Of a stretch of 64,000 bases of DNA, positions 7,941-16,580 are shown piece after piece. How positions within the stretch are numbered: position 1 is the stretch's first letter; every line of letters begins with the position of its first letter. Position numbers and translations under genes: made by a program. Origin of the DNA: Microbacterium sp. STN6 (GTDB lineage Bacteria > Actinomycetota > Actinomycetes > Actinomycetales > Microbacteriaceae); assembly GCF_026410545.1 (NCBI RefSeq), contig NZ_JAPMIT010000001.1, forward strand, positions 248,001 to 312,000. The letters run 5' to 3'. Below the pieces are notes generated by a model. The model searched no databases. It was not told the origin of the DNA and worked only from the letters and a program-made list of their open reading frames with translations.

Positions 7941-9182
7941 TCAATACCGCGGCAGCGCCGGGTCGATCTCACGCGACCACGCGTCGATGCCGCCCTCGAG
8001 ATCGTCGACCTGCGCGATGCCGGCCTGCTGCAGAATCCGCGCGGCGTGCAGTGATCGAACTCCGCTGTGGCAGTACACCACCACGGGAACGTCGCGGCGC
8101 ACCCGATCGAGCGCGTGGACGAGGCCGCCGAGCGGCATGAGCTGTGACCCCGCGATGCTCGCGATCGCCGCCTCGAACGGCTCCCGCACGTCGATGAGCT
8201 GCAGCGGCTCGCCGTCGGCGATGCGCCGGGCGAGCTGTGCGGGGGAGACGCGGCCGGGCGTAGAGGGAAGTGTCATCGTGGGTGGTGCTCCGGCATCCGT
8301 CGGTTGAGGGGTTTGTGCGGGGATGGCGGGACTCGATACGCGTTTCGCGCTGCTTGACCCGCGGGGGGTGCGGGCGGCGCAGAACGCCTCATAGTCGATG
8401 AGTCGGGTGATGCGCGGCGCCTCGGGATCGCGGCCGTACTCGAGTTCGCGGTATCGGCCGGTGAGTGCGTCGTACGTGGTGACGCGCCCGATGAGCGGGT
8501 CGCCGATGCCCGTGATGAGCTTGACGGTCTCGGTCGCCATGATCGAGCCGATCGCCGTGCATACCCCGGGCAGCACGCCCGCTTCGGAGCACGAGGGAAC
8601 GTCGCCGGGCGCGGGCGGCACCGGGAAGAGGTCGCGGTAGGTCGGTCCGGCATCCGCCCACGCCACCGACGCCTGGCCTCCGTAACGCAGAATCGCGCCC
8701 CACACGAGCGGCTTGTGGCTGAGGGCCGTCGCATCGTTCGTGAGGTATCGCGTGGCGAAGTTGTCGCTGCCGTCGAGCACGAGGTCGTAGTCGGCGAGCA
8801 GCGCCATGATGTTGCCGCTCGTCAGGCGAATGGCGTGCCGGTGCACGACGATGCCGGGGTCGATCGCGGCGACCGTCTCGGCGATCGAGTCGACCTTCGC
8901 GCGGCCCACATCGGCGAGCGCGTGCGCGGTCTGGCGGTGCAGGTTCGTCAGCTCGACAGTGTCGTCGTCAACGACGCCGATGGTGCCGACTCCCGCGGCG
9001 GCCAGCTGCGGGATGCTCGCGCTGCCGAGACCCCCGGCTCCAACAACGAGCACCCGCGAGTGCGCGAGGCGACGCTGGGCCTCCTCGCCGAAGCCGGGCA
9101 GCATGAGTTGCCGGCTGTAGCGGGCGAGGCGGGCGGGCTCGAGCGGCGGCCCGGGCGATACGAGCGGTGGCAGCATCCCCAT
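7941..9182 (-). CDS. moeB: Molybdopterin-synthase adenylyltransferase with rhodanese domain
   Basis: 413 residues. The N-terminal E1-like domain (about 20-260) has the nucleotide loop VLVVGAGGLGSASIPQLA, DDDTVELTNLHRQ and LVLDGSDNFATRYL; it adenylates the C-terminus of MoaD (or ThiS). VPSCSEAGVLPGV contains a conserved cysteine. The paired CxxC zinc ligands of E. coli MoeB are not seen. The C-terminal rhodanese domain (about 315-405) has the persulfide loop VVYCHSGVRS. The linker between domains contains a copy of the palindromic repeat family (8331-8359). ATG 9182 is preceded by GGAGGGAGGA; an ATG two codons later is possible. It diverges from fdhD and leads into moaE. Confidence 0.93.
   Translation of the reverse strand: MGMLPPLVSPGPPLEPARLARYSRQLMLPGFGEEAQRRLAHSRVLVVGAGGLGSASIPQLAAAGVGTIGVVDDDTVELTNLHRQTAHALADVGRAKVDSIAETVAAIDPGIVVHRHAIRLTSGNIMALLADYDLVLDGSDNFATRYLTNDATALSHKPLVWGAILRYGGQASVAWADAGPTYRDLFPVPPAPGDVPSCSEAGVLPGVCTAIGSIMATETVKLITGIGDPLIGRVTTYDALTGRYRELEYGRDPEAPRITRLIDYEAFCAARTPRGSSSAKRVSSPAIPAQTPQPTDAGAPPTMTLPSTPGRVSPAQLARRIADGEPLQLIDVREPFEAAIASIAGSQLMPLGGLVHALDRVRRDVPVVVYCHSGVRSLHAARILQQAGIAQVDDLEGGIDAWSREIDPALPRY
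8331..8359. repeat. Palindromic repeat copy inside the moeB linker
   Basis: On the coding strand this reads GGTCAAGCAGC, then a GCGAAACGC hairpin, then GTATCGAGT. It resembles the palindromic family found at 12505, 13243, 33342 and 52341 (GGGTTGAGGAGC...GCGTCTCGAAACCC) and keeps the frame open, encoding GSSSAKRVSS between the adenylyltransferase and rhodanese domains. Confidence 0.6.
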
Positions 9183-9266
9183 GTGCTCCTCCCTCCAGAG
9201 CCATCCTAGGCAGCGGCGCGCGCAGTCGCTCTTGATCGGCAGGGTCCCGAGTGTTAGACCGGAGAA

Positions 9267-10205
9267 GTGGGACGGATCACGGCTCGGCGCAGGGTCGCCC
9301 GCGTAACGGTGGGCGAACGCACTTCTGTGCGCGAAGACGTGCTCGCGGTCGAAGAGCCGCTGGAGATACGCGTGGGTGGCAAGCCGCTGTCCATCACCAT
9401 GCGCACGCCAGGTCACGACATCGAGCTTGCCGCGGGCTTTCTCGTCTCGGAGGGCGTCATCAGCCGCCCCGACGAGTTCGCGACCGGCCGCTACTGCGCC
9501 GGAGCCAGCGCAGACGGCAACACCTACAACGTTCTCGACATCACGCTCGCGTCGGGAGTGGCCCCGCCAGCCGCCAGCCTCGATCGCGCCTTCTACACCA
9601 CCAGCTCCTGTGGGCTGTGTGGAAAGGCGAGCATCGACGCCGTTCGATCGACGTCGGCGTACGACGTGCACGACGACCCGCTCACGATCGACGCGGCGAC
9701 GCTCGCCGGATTCCCCGGTCTGCTGCGCGCCGGGCAGGAGGTGTTCGAGAAGACCGGTGGCCTGCACGCGGCGGCCTTGTTCGACGGATGCAGTGGAGAG
9801 CTTCTCGTTCTTCGCGAAGACGTCGGCCGGCACAACGCCGTCGACAAAGTCGTCGGCTGGGCGCTGAACGCCGGCAGGCTGCCGGGCCGCGGCCTCGTTC
9901 TCATGGTCTCGGGGCGTGCCGGATTCGAACTCACGCAGAAGGCGTCGATGGCGGGTATTCCCATGCTCGCCGCCGTTTCCGCGCCCTCCTCGCTTGCTGC
10001 GGAGCTCGCGGACGAGGTCGGCATGACCCTGGTCGGGTTCCTGCGTGGCGACTCGATGGTCGTCTACGCGGGCCGCGAGCGGGTCGTGAACGAGACGGCC
10101 GGGGCGGCGGGAGAGGCGCGTGCGGGGCGCGGCGGTGACGGGGCGGCGGATGCGGCATCCGCTGATCGGTTCTCGGAAAGCCAGGAGAAGGTGAGCGTGG
10201 CATGA
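9267..10205 (+). CDS. fdhD: Formate dehydrogenase accessory sulfurtransferase FdhD
   Basis: 312 residues. FdhD passes sulfur from a cysteine desulfurase to the molybdenum cofactor before its insertion into formate dehydrogenase. The active CxxC is TTSSCGLCGK (C115, C118); other family stretches are PGHDIELAAGFLVSEG (48-63) and LREDVGRHNAVDKVVGWAL (about 188-206). The C-terminal 40 residues are low-complexity and atypical. The GTG start has GGAGAA directly in front of it, and a weak -10 (TAGACC, 9255-9260) six bases upstream. The stop overlaps the oxidoreductase start (ATGA), tying the maturation factor to its client. Confidence 0.95.
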   Translation: MGRITARRRVARVTVGERTSVREDVLAVEEPLEIRVGGKPLSITMRTPGHDIELAAGFLVSEGVISRPDEFATGRYCAGASADGNTYNVLDITLASGVAPPAASLDRAFYTTSSCGLCGKASIDAVRSTSAYDVHDDPLTIDAATLAGFPGLLRAGQEVFEKTGGLHAAALFDGCSGELLVLREDVGRHNAVDKVVGWALNAGRLPGRGLVLMVSGRAGFELTQKASMAGIPMLAAVSAPSSLAAELADEVGMTLVGFLRGDSMVVYAGRERVVNETAGAAGEARAGRGGDGAADAASADRFSESQEKVSVA

Positions 10206-12496
10206 CGAAGAGGCCACCGGTGGAAGACGTCACGGCAGACGATCTTCAGGTGAGTAAGCCGAAAGACTGGGCGGCCGGCGTTCCCGGCATCGCGCAGGCG
10301 ATGGGGCCCGCGTTCAAAGACACGGGTGTCTCGCGCAGCATGAAGGGCCTGCTGGCGATGAACCAGAAGGACGGCTTCGACTGCATGAGCTGTGCCTGGG
10401 AGGATCCGCCCGACCGCAAGACGTTCGAGTTCTGCGAGAACGGCGCCAAGGCGTTCAACTGGGAGGCGACGCCGGTTCTCGTGCCACGCGAGTTCTGGGC
10501 CGAGAACTCCATCGACGACCTGCTGGAGAAGACCGACTATTGGCTCGGGCTGCAGGGCCGGCTCACCGAGCCCGTGTACAAGCCGGTGGGATCGAACCAT
10601 TACGAGCCGATCAGCTGGGAGCGGGCGTTCGAGATTCTGGCGCAGGAGCTGAACGCGCTCGACAGCCCCAACCAGGCCGCGTTCTACACGAGCGGGCGCA
10701 CAGCCAACGAGACGGCGTTCGTGTACCAGCTGTTCGTGCGCGCGTTCGGCACGAACAACCTGCCGGACTGCTCGAACATGTGCCACGAGTCGACGGGCGC
10801 GGCGATGGGCGAAACCGTGGGCGTCGGCAAGTCGACCGTGCACTACCGGGACTTCGAGAAGGCCGACCTGATCATCATCATGGGTCAGAACCCGGGCACG
10901 AACCACCCTCGCATGCTCACCGCGCTCGAGGACGCGAAGAAGAACGGCGCGAAGATCGTGGCCGTGAACCCCATGCCCGAGGCGGGTCTCAAACGCTACA
11001 AGAACCCGCAGACGGCGCGTGGCCTCATCGGTCACGGCACCGATCTGGCCGACCAGTTCCTGCAGGTCAAGATGGCGGGCGACATGGCGCTGCTGCAGGC
11101 GCTGTCGAAAAGGGTTCTGGATGCCGAGGCCGCGCATCCGGGAACCGTTCTGGACCAGGAATTCATCGACAAGTACTGCGAGGGGCTCGAGGCGTTCCGT
11201 GAGCACCTGGCGAGTCTCGACGAGCAGCGGGTGCTCGAGGCGACCGGGCTCACGAGCGCCGAGATCGACGAGCTCGCCGAGCGATACATGTCGAGCGAGC
11301 GCGTGATCATCACGTGGGCCATGGGGCTCACGCAGCACGAGTGGGCGGTGCCGACGATCAAGGAGATCATCAACCTGCTGCTGCTGCGCGGCAACATGGG
11401 CCGGCCGGGAGCGGGCGCGTCGCCGATTCGCGGGCACAGCAATGTGCAGGGCGACCGCACCATGGGCATCTGGGAGAAGATGCCGCCGAAGTTCCTCGAC
11501 GCGCTCGAGAAGGAGTTCGAGTTCACGGTGCCGCGGGACGACGGGGTCGACGCGGTCGGTGCGATCCGCGCCATGCGCGACGGCGACATCACGGTGTTCG
11601 TGGCGCTCGGCGGCAACCTGGTGAAGGCCGTGTCAGACACCGTGGTGGCCGAATCGGCGATGCAGAACACGCATCTGACGGTGCAGATCTCGACCAAGCT
11701 GAATCGGTCGCACGCTGTGGTCGGCGAGTCGGCGATGATCCTGCCGGTGCTCGGGCGCAGCGAGATCGACATGCAGGCCTCCGGTGAGCAGTTCGTGACC
11801 GTGGAGGACACCGTGGCGGCGATCCATGCGTCGAAGGGCAACCTGACGCCCGTGGCTCCCACGCTACTGTCGGAGATCTCGGTGGTCACGCGACTTGCTC
11901 GCGCGGTACTCGGCGACAAGGTGCCCGTGGACTGGGCGCACTTCGAGCACAACTACGACAGCATCCGCCGTCACATCGGGCACGTCGTGCCCGGCTGTGA
12001 CGACTTCAACCTGAAAGTGCGCGCGCCGGGCGGCTTCGACCTGCCACACGGGCCGCGGGACACGCGGACGTTCCCCACGAAGACCGGCAAGGCCATGATC
12101 ACGGTCAACGAGTTGAAGACGGTGACCGTGCCGCCCGGGCGGCTTCTCATGCAGTCGTTGCGCTCGCATGATCAGTTCAACACCACGATCTACAGCAACA
12201 ACGACCGGTACCGCGGGGTGAAGAACGGGCGGCATGTGGTGTTCGTGAACCCGGATGACCTGGCCGAACTCGGCATCGCGGACGGCTCATACGTGGATAT
12301 CCACAGCGAATGGACCGATGGCGTGGATCGCGTCGCACCCAAGTTCCGGGTGATCTCGTACCCCACGGCGCGGGGATGCGCTGCGACATACTTCCCGGAA
12401 ACCAACGTGCTCGTGCCGCTCGACCACACCGCGAAGGTGAGCAACACGCCCGTCTCGAAGTCGATCGTGGTGCGCCTGGAGCCCGTCGCCGCGTAA
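10202..12496 (+). CDS. FdhF/YdeP family molybdopterin oxidoreductase
   Basis: 764 residues, a molybdopterin-guanine dinucleotide enzyme of the formate dehydrogenase alpha-like group. An N-terminal Cys cluster (C61, C64, C78) could bind an iron-sulfur centre, though the usual fourth Cys spacing is not obvious. NMCHESTGAAMGETVG (192-207) places Cys194 where selenocysteine or cysteine ligates molybdenum in formate dehydrogenases. MGQNPGTNHPRMLTAL and RGNMGRPGAGASPIRGHSNVQG are cofactor-binding segments; the C-terminal 120 residues form the molydopterin-binding barrel. It is translationally coupled to fdhD. No electron-transfer partner subunit follows. Substrate is probably formate, but YdeP-type members are poorly characterised. 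Confidence 0.9.
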   Translation: MTKRPPVEDVTADDLQVSKPKDWAAGVPGIAQAMGPAFKDTGVSRSMKGLLAMNQKDGFDCMSCAWEDPPDRKTFEFCENGAKAFNWEATPVLVPREFWAENSIDDLLEKTDYWLGLQGRLTEPVYKPVGSNHYEPISWERAFEILAQELNALDSPNQAAFYTSGRTANETAFVYQLFVRAFGTNNLPDCSNMCHESTGAAMGETVGVGKSTVHYRDFEKADLIIIMGQNPGTNHPRMLTALEDAKKNGAKIVAVNPMPEAGLKRYKNPQTARGLIGHGTDLADQFLQVKMAGDMALLQALSKRVLDAEAAHPGTVLDQEFIDKYCEGLEAFREHLASLDEQRVLEATGLTSAEIDELAERYMSSERVIITWAMGLTQHEWAVPTIKEIINLLLLRGNMGRPGAGASPIRGHSNVQGDRTMGIWEKMPPKFLDALEKEFEFTVPRDDGVDAVGAIRAMRDGDITVFVALGGNLVKAVSDTVVAESAMQNTHLTVQISTKLNRSHAVVGESAMILPVLGRSEIDMQASGEQFVTVEDTVAAIHASKGNLTPVAPTLLSEISVVTRLARAVLGDKVPVDWAHFEHNYDSIRRHIGHVVPGCDDFNLKVRAPGGFDLPHGPRDTRTFPTKTGKAMITVNELKTVTVPPGRLLMQSLRSHDQFNTTIYSNNDRYRGVKNGRHVVFVNPDDLAELGIADGSYVDIHSEWTDGVDRVAPKFRVISYPTARGCAATYFPETNVLVPLDHTAKVSNTPVSKSIVVRLEPVAA

Positions 12497-12504
12497 GCCT
12501 AAGC

Positions 12505-12626
12505 GGGCTGAGGAGCGCGCCCTACGTGGGCTGAGGAGCGCGCCCTACGTGGGCTGAGGAGCGCGAAGCGCGTCTCGAAGCCTAGAGCCTCGGGTTTCGA
12601 GACGCGCCGTCGGCGCTCCTCAACCC
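12505..12626. repeat. Tandem and inverted palindromic repeats forming a large hairpin (probable bidirectional terminator)
   Basis: A 23-bp unit, GGGCTGAGGAGCGCGCCCT plus ACGT, occurs at 12505-12527 and 12528-12550, followed by a longer copy at 12551-12579 (GGGCTGAGGAGCGC, then GCGCGTCTCGAA). An inverted copy lies at 12592-12626 (GGGTTTCGAGACGCGC ... GCGCTCCTCAACCC). The third and inverted copies can pair over about 30 bases. The structure lies between the convergent oxidoreductase and DUF6457 genes, where it could end transcription from both sides. It belongs to the same family as the copies inside moeB, mobA and dnaX. Confidence 0.85.
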
Positions 12627-12637
12627 GCTCTACCCGC

Positions 12638-12931
12638 TCAGTCGGCGGGCAGCGGGTGCTCGCGGCACAGGTGCGTGGCGGTCGCGATCGCCTCGCTCAT
12701 CGCCACCTGCGGCGTGACAGATGCGCCCGCCGCCTGCAGTCCCGCCGCATACCCTGCGATGAACGTCGTCAGCGGCGCGGCTGGTCGCAGCGCGGCATGC
12801 GCCGCGCGCCCGGCAAGCCCGAGCACCGCGTTGATGTCGACCTCGAACCCCTTGAGCTGCAGCGCCTCCGCGACGTCGGCCGCCCACTCCTCGAGCAGTT
12901 CGTTCTCGTGCTCGCGATCGTTCTCGGTCAT
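12638..12931 (-). CDS. Small DUF6457-like protein
   Basis: 97 residues: MTENDREHENELLEEWAADV then a helical, alanine-rich body with VDINAVLGLAGRAAHAALRPAAPLTTFIAGYAAG. I recognise it as the DUF6457-type small protein that commonly sits beside actinobacterial molybdenum cofactor and formate dehydrogenase genes; no reaction is known. ATG 12931 overlaps the mobA stop (ATGA), so it is translationally coupled to mobA. No signal peptide, membrane helix or Cys/His cluster. The context suggests a helper for molybdenum enzyme maturation, but this is inference. Confidence 0.8.
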   Translation of the reverse strand: MTENDREHENELLEEWAADVAEALQLKGFEVDINAVLGLAGRAAHAALRPAAPLTTFIAGYAAGLQAAGASVTPQVAMSEAIATATHLCREHPLPAD

Positions 12932-13605
12932 GGCTGCTCCTCTTCGCCGGCGGACGGATGCCTCACTCCCAGTCTCGCCGCATCGCGCCACGTGTCAACG
13001 TCGGCCGTCGAACCGGCCGGCACCCGGACTGCCCCGAGCGACAACGAGCCGATCAGGCTAAACATGCTGAGGCCGTGCAGATCGCCCGCCTCCCGGTGTT
13101 GCTGAACGACACGCGACAGCGCCGCTGTCGCGTAGATCGCGGCGAGCGGCTGCAGGCGATCGTTCTCGTCGAGTGCGATCACGCCGTCGGCGTCGTCGGC
13201 GTCGTCGAGCCGGCCGTCGAGTTGATCGGGCGCGGGGGCGCTGGGTTTCGAGACGCCGCCTGGGCGGCTCCTCAACCCGCTCAGCAGTGCCTCCACTGCG
13301 CGGGCGGCCCCCGGCATGTCGCACGCGAGCACAAGCGTGAGCGGCGCGGCCTGCGAGGCAAGCGTGTCGAGACCGGCAGCGACACCGGCGGCGGGCCCGC
13401 CGAATGCGGGATCTTCTCGGGCAACGAGAGTCTCGGGCGCGAGCGCGAGGGAAGGAGGGCCGACGATAACGATGCGACGGGCCGCGGATGCGGCATCCAT
13501 GACCCTGTGAAGCAGCGTTCGCCCGCCGGCATCCAGCGCGGCCTTGTCGACTCCGCCGAGGCGGCTCGCGCGGCCGCCGCTCAGGATGATCGCATCGAAG
13601 CGCAC
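12928..13605 (-). CDS. mobA: Molybdenum cofactor guanylyltransferase (MobA-like)
   Basis: 225 residues with the nucleotidyltransferase loop IILSGGRASRLGGVDKAAL (residues 6-24), where family members have LxGGxSxRMGxDKA, and LVLACDMPGA near 91-100, the metal-binding CDMP. MobA joins GMP to molybdopterin to make the MGD form used by formate dehydrogenase-type enzymes such as the one at 10202. Residues about 108-124 (SGLRSRPGGVSKPSA) are encoded by a palindromic repeat element and are followed by an Asp-rich stretch, an insertion relative to usual MobA. Start GTG 13605 has a GGTGGGGG stretch upstream. Followed by the coupled DUF6457 gene. Confidence 0.88.
   Translation of the reverse strand: MRFDAIILSGGRASRLGGVDKAALDAGGRTLLHRVMDAASAARRIVIVGPPSLALAPETLVAREDPAFGGPAAGVAAGLDTLASQAAPLTLVLACDMPGAARAVEALLSGLRSRPGGVSKPSAPAPDQLDGRLDDADDADGVIALDENDRLQPLAAIYATAALSRVVQQHREAGDLHGLSMFSLIGSLSLGAVRVPAGSTADVDTWRDAARLGVRHPSAGEEEQP
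13243..13278. repeat. Palindromic repeat copy inside mobA
   Basis: GGGTTTCGAGACGCCGCC then TGGGCGGCTCCTCAACCC on the plus strand; the ends match the family ends exactly (GGGTTGAGGAGC / GCGTCTCGAAACCC), while the middle stem is CGCC/GGCG rather than GCG/CGC. It is in frame and encodes GLRSRPGGVSKP. Confidence 0.8.
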
Positions 13606-13660
13606 GCCCCCACCCTAGTTGCGGCGTGTCAGCCCGGCACCTGCCATGAGAGTCGGTCGA

Positions 13661-13692
13661 GAGGGCGAAAAGCGCCCTCACGAGCCGTTTTA
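13661..13692 (+). terminator. Hairpin with downstream T-run, unassigned
   Basis: GAGGGCG (13661-13667) pairs with CGCCCTC (13673-13679), and GTTTTA follows a few bases later. It looks like a plus-strand terminator, but no plus-strand gene lies directly upstream. It may insulate the SRP RNA promoter from transcription entering from the left. Confidence 0.4.
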
Positions 13693-13745
13693 GGGACGCC
13701 TTCTGCCCACTCACCGGGCGGAGACGATGCTCGGGCGCAGTCCAG

Positions 13746-13751
13746 TAGACT
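13746..13751 (+). promoter_or_regulatory. -10 element of the SRP RNA
   Basis: TAGACT, inside CAGTAGACTTA, lies seven bases before the predicted 5' end of the SRP RNA. The same 11-base string recurs before the secreted protein gene at 41100. No clear -35 box is visible. Confidence 0.6.
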
Positions 13752-13757
13752 TAACGC

Positions 13758-13846
13758 GGCTCCCCACGTGGCGCTATCTCGGCCAACTCCCCCAGGGCGG
13801 AAACGCAGCAAGGGTAACCGGGCTCTGGCGGGTGCGTGGGGGGTCT
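13758..13846 (+). ncRNA. ffs: Signal recognition particle 4.5S-type RNA
   Basis: About 90 nt. The conserved SRP domain is visible: CAGGGCGGAAACGCAGCAAG (13793-13812) followed by GGGTAACCGGGCTCTGGCGGG, which gives the symmetric internal loops bound by Ffh. The outer ends, GGCTCCCCACG and CGTGGGGGGTC, pair to close the helix. TTCTCTTTT follows at 13846-13854 as the terminator tail. No Alu domain, as usual for the short form in actinobacteria. The RNA pairs with Ffh to target nascent membrane proteins. 5' and 3' ends are good to a few bases. Confidence 0.93.
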
Positions 13847-13916
13847 TCTCTTTTCCGCGAGCCTTCCTACTCTGGGAACCGTGCCGCCTTTTCACCGCGG
13901 CGCGCTGGGAGGCGCC

Positions 13917-16496
13917 ATGACCGAGAGCGAAATCTGGCAGGCACGCGACGTCGCGCCACTCGACGACGAGACGCTCGCGCAGGTCGATGCGTGGTGGCGC
14001 GCCGCCAACTACCTGAGCGTCGGCCAGATCTACCTGCTCGACAACCCGCTGCTGCGCGAGCCGCTCAGCCGCGAGCACATCAAGCCGCGCCTGCTCGGCC
14101 ACTGGGGAACGACGCCAGGCCTCAACTTCGTCTATGCGCACCTGAACCGGGCCATCCGTCAACGCGACCTCAACACCATCTACATTGCGGGGCCCGGGCA
14201 CGGCGGCCCGGGCATGGTGGCGAACGCCTGGCTCGACGGCACGTACAGCGAGATCTACTCCGGCATCGATCGCAGCGTCGAGGGCATGCGAAAACTGTTC
14301 CGCCAGTTCTCGTTCCCCGGCGGCATTCCGAGCCACGCGGCGCCCGAGACGCCCGGGTCGATCCACGAGGGCGGCGAGCTCGGCTACGCCCTGAGCCACG
14401 CGTATGGCGCCGCGTTCGACAACCCCGACCTGCTCGTCGCCGCGGTCGTGGGCGACGGCGAGGCCGAGACGGGCCCGCTCGCCACCAGCTGGCACTCCAA
14501 CAAGTTCCTGAACCCCGAGCATGATGGCGTCGTTCTGCCGATCCTGCACCTGAACGGCTACAAGATCGCCAACCCCACGGTGCTCGCGCGCATCCCCGAA
14601 GACGAACTGCTCGACCTCATGCGCGGCTACGGCTACGCCCCGCACATCGTCTCGGGCGGCTTCGACGGCGAGAACCCGCTTGACGTGCACCAGCGCATGG
14701 CGCAGACGCTCGACACCATTCTCAACGAGATCGCGAGAATCAAAGCGGATGCAGCGCGCGGCGCCTACCGGGCCGATCCCGCCGGCGCAGCCGAGACGTG
14801 GTCGCCGCCGCCCGCAGGCGGCCCCGCCTCGGCCACCGATGCGTCCGCGTCGGCGCCAGCGCGCTATCCGCACTGGCCCATGCTGATCATGTGCACCCCG
14901 AAGGGCTGGACCTGCCCCACCGTCATCGACGGCGTTCGCGTCGAGGGCACGTACCGCGCCCACCAGGTGCCGCTCGCCAACGCCCGCGACACCGAGGCGC
15001 ACACGCGCCTGCTCGAGAGCTGGCTCGCCGGCTACCGCCCAGACGAGTTGTTCGACGACGACGGGGCGCCGGTCGCGACGATCACGGCTCTCGCCCCGGA
15101 CGGCGAGAGGCGCATGAGCGCCAACCCCGTCGCCAACGGCGGCCTGCTGCGAAAGCAGCTGCGGCTGCCCGACTTCCGCGACTACGCCGTCGGCGTGCGG
15201 GCCCCCGGCGCGACGACGGCCGAGGCCACGAAGGTGCTCGGCACCTGGCTCGCCGACGTGATCGACCAAAATCCACACACGTTCCGCCTCTTCGGGCCGG
15301 ACGAGACCGCATCGAACCGGCTCGCGCCCGCCGTCTACGAGCACACCGAGAAGCAGTGGAACGCCGAGGTCGTCGGCACCGACGACCACCTGCGCCGCGC
15401 CGGCCGCGTCATGGAGATGCTGAGCGAGCACCAGTGCCAGGGCTGGCTCGAGGGCTACCTGCTCACCGGCAGGCACGGCGTGTTCAACTCGTACGAGGCG
15501 TTCATCCACATCGTCGACTCCATGTTCAACCAGCACGCCAAGTGGCTCGAGGCCTCGGCCGAGATCCCGTGGCGCGCCCCCATCTCCTCCCTCAACTACC
15601 TGCTCTCCTCCCACGTCTGGCGCCAGGACCACAACGGCTTCTCGCACCAGGACCCGGGCTTCATCGACCTTGTCGTCAACAAGAGCGCCAGCCTGGTTCG
15701 CGTCTATCTGCCGTTCGATGCCAACACCCTTCTCTCCACCTACGACCACTGCCTGCGCTCGGTCGACTACGTGAACGTCGTCGTCGCGGGCAAGCAGCCT
15801 GCCCCCGCCTGGCTCGGCATTGACGACGCGATCGCGCATTGCGCCCGCGGCCTCGGCATCTTCGAGTGGGCGGGCACCGAGCGCGACGGCGAGGAACCGG
15901 ACGTAGTGCTGGGGGCGGCCGGCGATATACCGACGCTCGAGGTGCTCGCCGCGGCATCCATTATTCGAAAGCGGATGCCGCAGCTCGCCCTGCGCGTCGT
16001 GAACGTCGTCGACCTCATGCGGCTGCAGTCGGAGCACGAGCACCCGCACGGGCTCGCCGACACCGAGTTCGACGCGATCTTCACGCGCGACAAGCCGGTG
16101 ATCTTCGCGTATCACGGGTATCCGTGGATGATCCACCGGCTCACGTACCGCCGGCACGGGCACGACAACATTCACGTGCGCGGGTTCAAGGAGAAGGGCA
16201 CGACGACGACGCCGTTCGACATGGCGATGCTGAACGACATCGACCGGTACCACCTGGTGATCGACGTGATCGACCGCACTCCGGGCCTCGCCTCCCGGTT
16301 CGCGGGGCTGCGGCAGGAGATGCTCGACGCCCGGCTGCGCGCGCGGCTCTACACGCGCGAGCACGGCGAGGATCTGCCCGAGGTCGTGAACTGGACGTGG
16401 AGCGGCTCGGCGGGGCCGGGCCTCGCGCAGGATTCGGCCGAGGAGCAGGTGGGCGCCGGCCCCCGAGCCGACGCGACCGGCGGCGACAACACGTAG
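13917..16496 (+). CDS. xfp: Xylulose-5-phosphate/fructose-6-phosphate phosphoketolase
   Basis: 859 residues, thiamine diphosphate-dependent. It cleaves xylulose 5-phosphate (and often fructose 6-phosphate) with phosphate to acetyl-phosphate plus glyceraldehyde 3-phosphate or erythrose 4-phosphate. Family signatures: [18 protein letters not shown] near 61-78, [15 protein letters not shown] near 151-165 and [16 protein letters not shown] near 177-192 (ThDP binding). An Ala/Pro-rich stretch of about 35 residues (around 285-320) looks like an extra linker. ATG 13917 has GGGAGG upstream; a leaderless alternative at GTG 13881, seven bases after TACTCT, would add 12 residues. pta and ackA follow and consume the acetyl-phosphate. 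Confidence 0.97.
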   Translation: MTESEIWQARDVAPLDDETLAQVDAWWRAANYLSVGQIYLLDNPLLREPLSREHIKPRLLGHWGTTPGLNFVYAHLNRAIRQRDLNTIYIAGPGHGGPGMVANAWLDGTYSEIYSGIDRSVEGMRKLFRQFSFPGGIPSHAAPETPGSIHEGGELGYALSHAYGAAFDNPDLLVAAVVGDGEAETGPLATSWHSNKFLNPEHDGVVLPILHLNGYKIANPTVLARIPEDELLDLMRGYGYAPHIVSGGFDGENPLDVHQRMAQTLDTILNEIARIKADAARGAYRADPAGAAETWSPPPAGGPASATDASASAPARYPHWPMLIMCTPKGWTCPTVIDGVRVEGTYRAHQVPLANARDTEAHTRLLESWLAGYRPDELFDDDGAPVATITALAPDGERRMSANPVANGGLLRKQLRLPDFRDYAVGVRAPGATTAEATKVLGTWLADVIDQNPHTFRLFGPDETASNRLAPAVYEHTEKQWNAEVVGTDDHLRRAGRVMEMLSEHQCQGWLEGYLLTGRHGVFNSYEAFIHIVDSMFNQHAKWLEASAEIPWRAPISSLNYLLSSHVWRQDHNGFSHQDPGFIDLVVNKSASLVRVYLPFDANTLLSTYDHCLRSVDYVNVVVAGKQPAPAWLGIDDAIAHCARGLGIFEWAGTERDGEEPDVVLGAAGDIPTLEVLAAASIIRKRMPQLALRVVNVVDLMRLQSEHEHPHGLADTEFDAIFTRDKPVIFAYHGYPWMIHRLTYRRHGHDNIHVRGFKEKGTTTTPFDMAMLNDIDRYHLVIDVIDRTPGLASRFAGLRQEMLDARLRARLYTREHGEDLPEVVNWTWSGSAGPGLAQDSAEEQVGAGPRADATGGDNT

Positions 16497-16580
16497 CCGG
16501 GCGCACAAGAACACGGCCGCTTGGCGCGTCGCGGCCACTACGGCTTAGATGGAAGACGGGCACAAGGCGAACGGAGAACC

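Noticed and set aside
13629-16538. A 969-codon open frame antisense to the phosphoketolase gene
   Set aside because: It lies opposite a gene with clear catalytic motifs; its translation is Arg/Val/Gly-rich with no recognisable domain. Long antisense frames are expected in DNA of this GC content.
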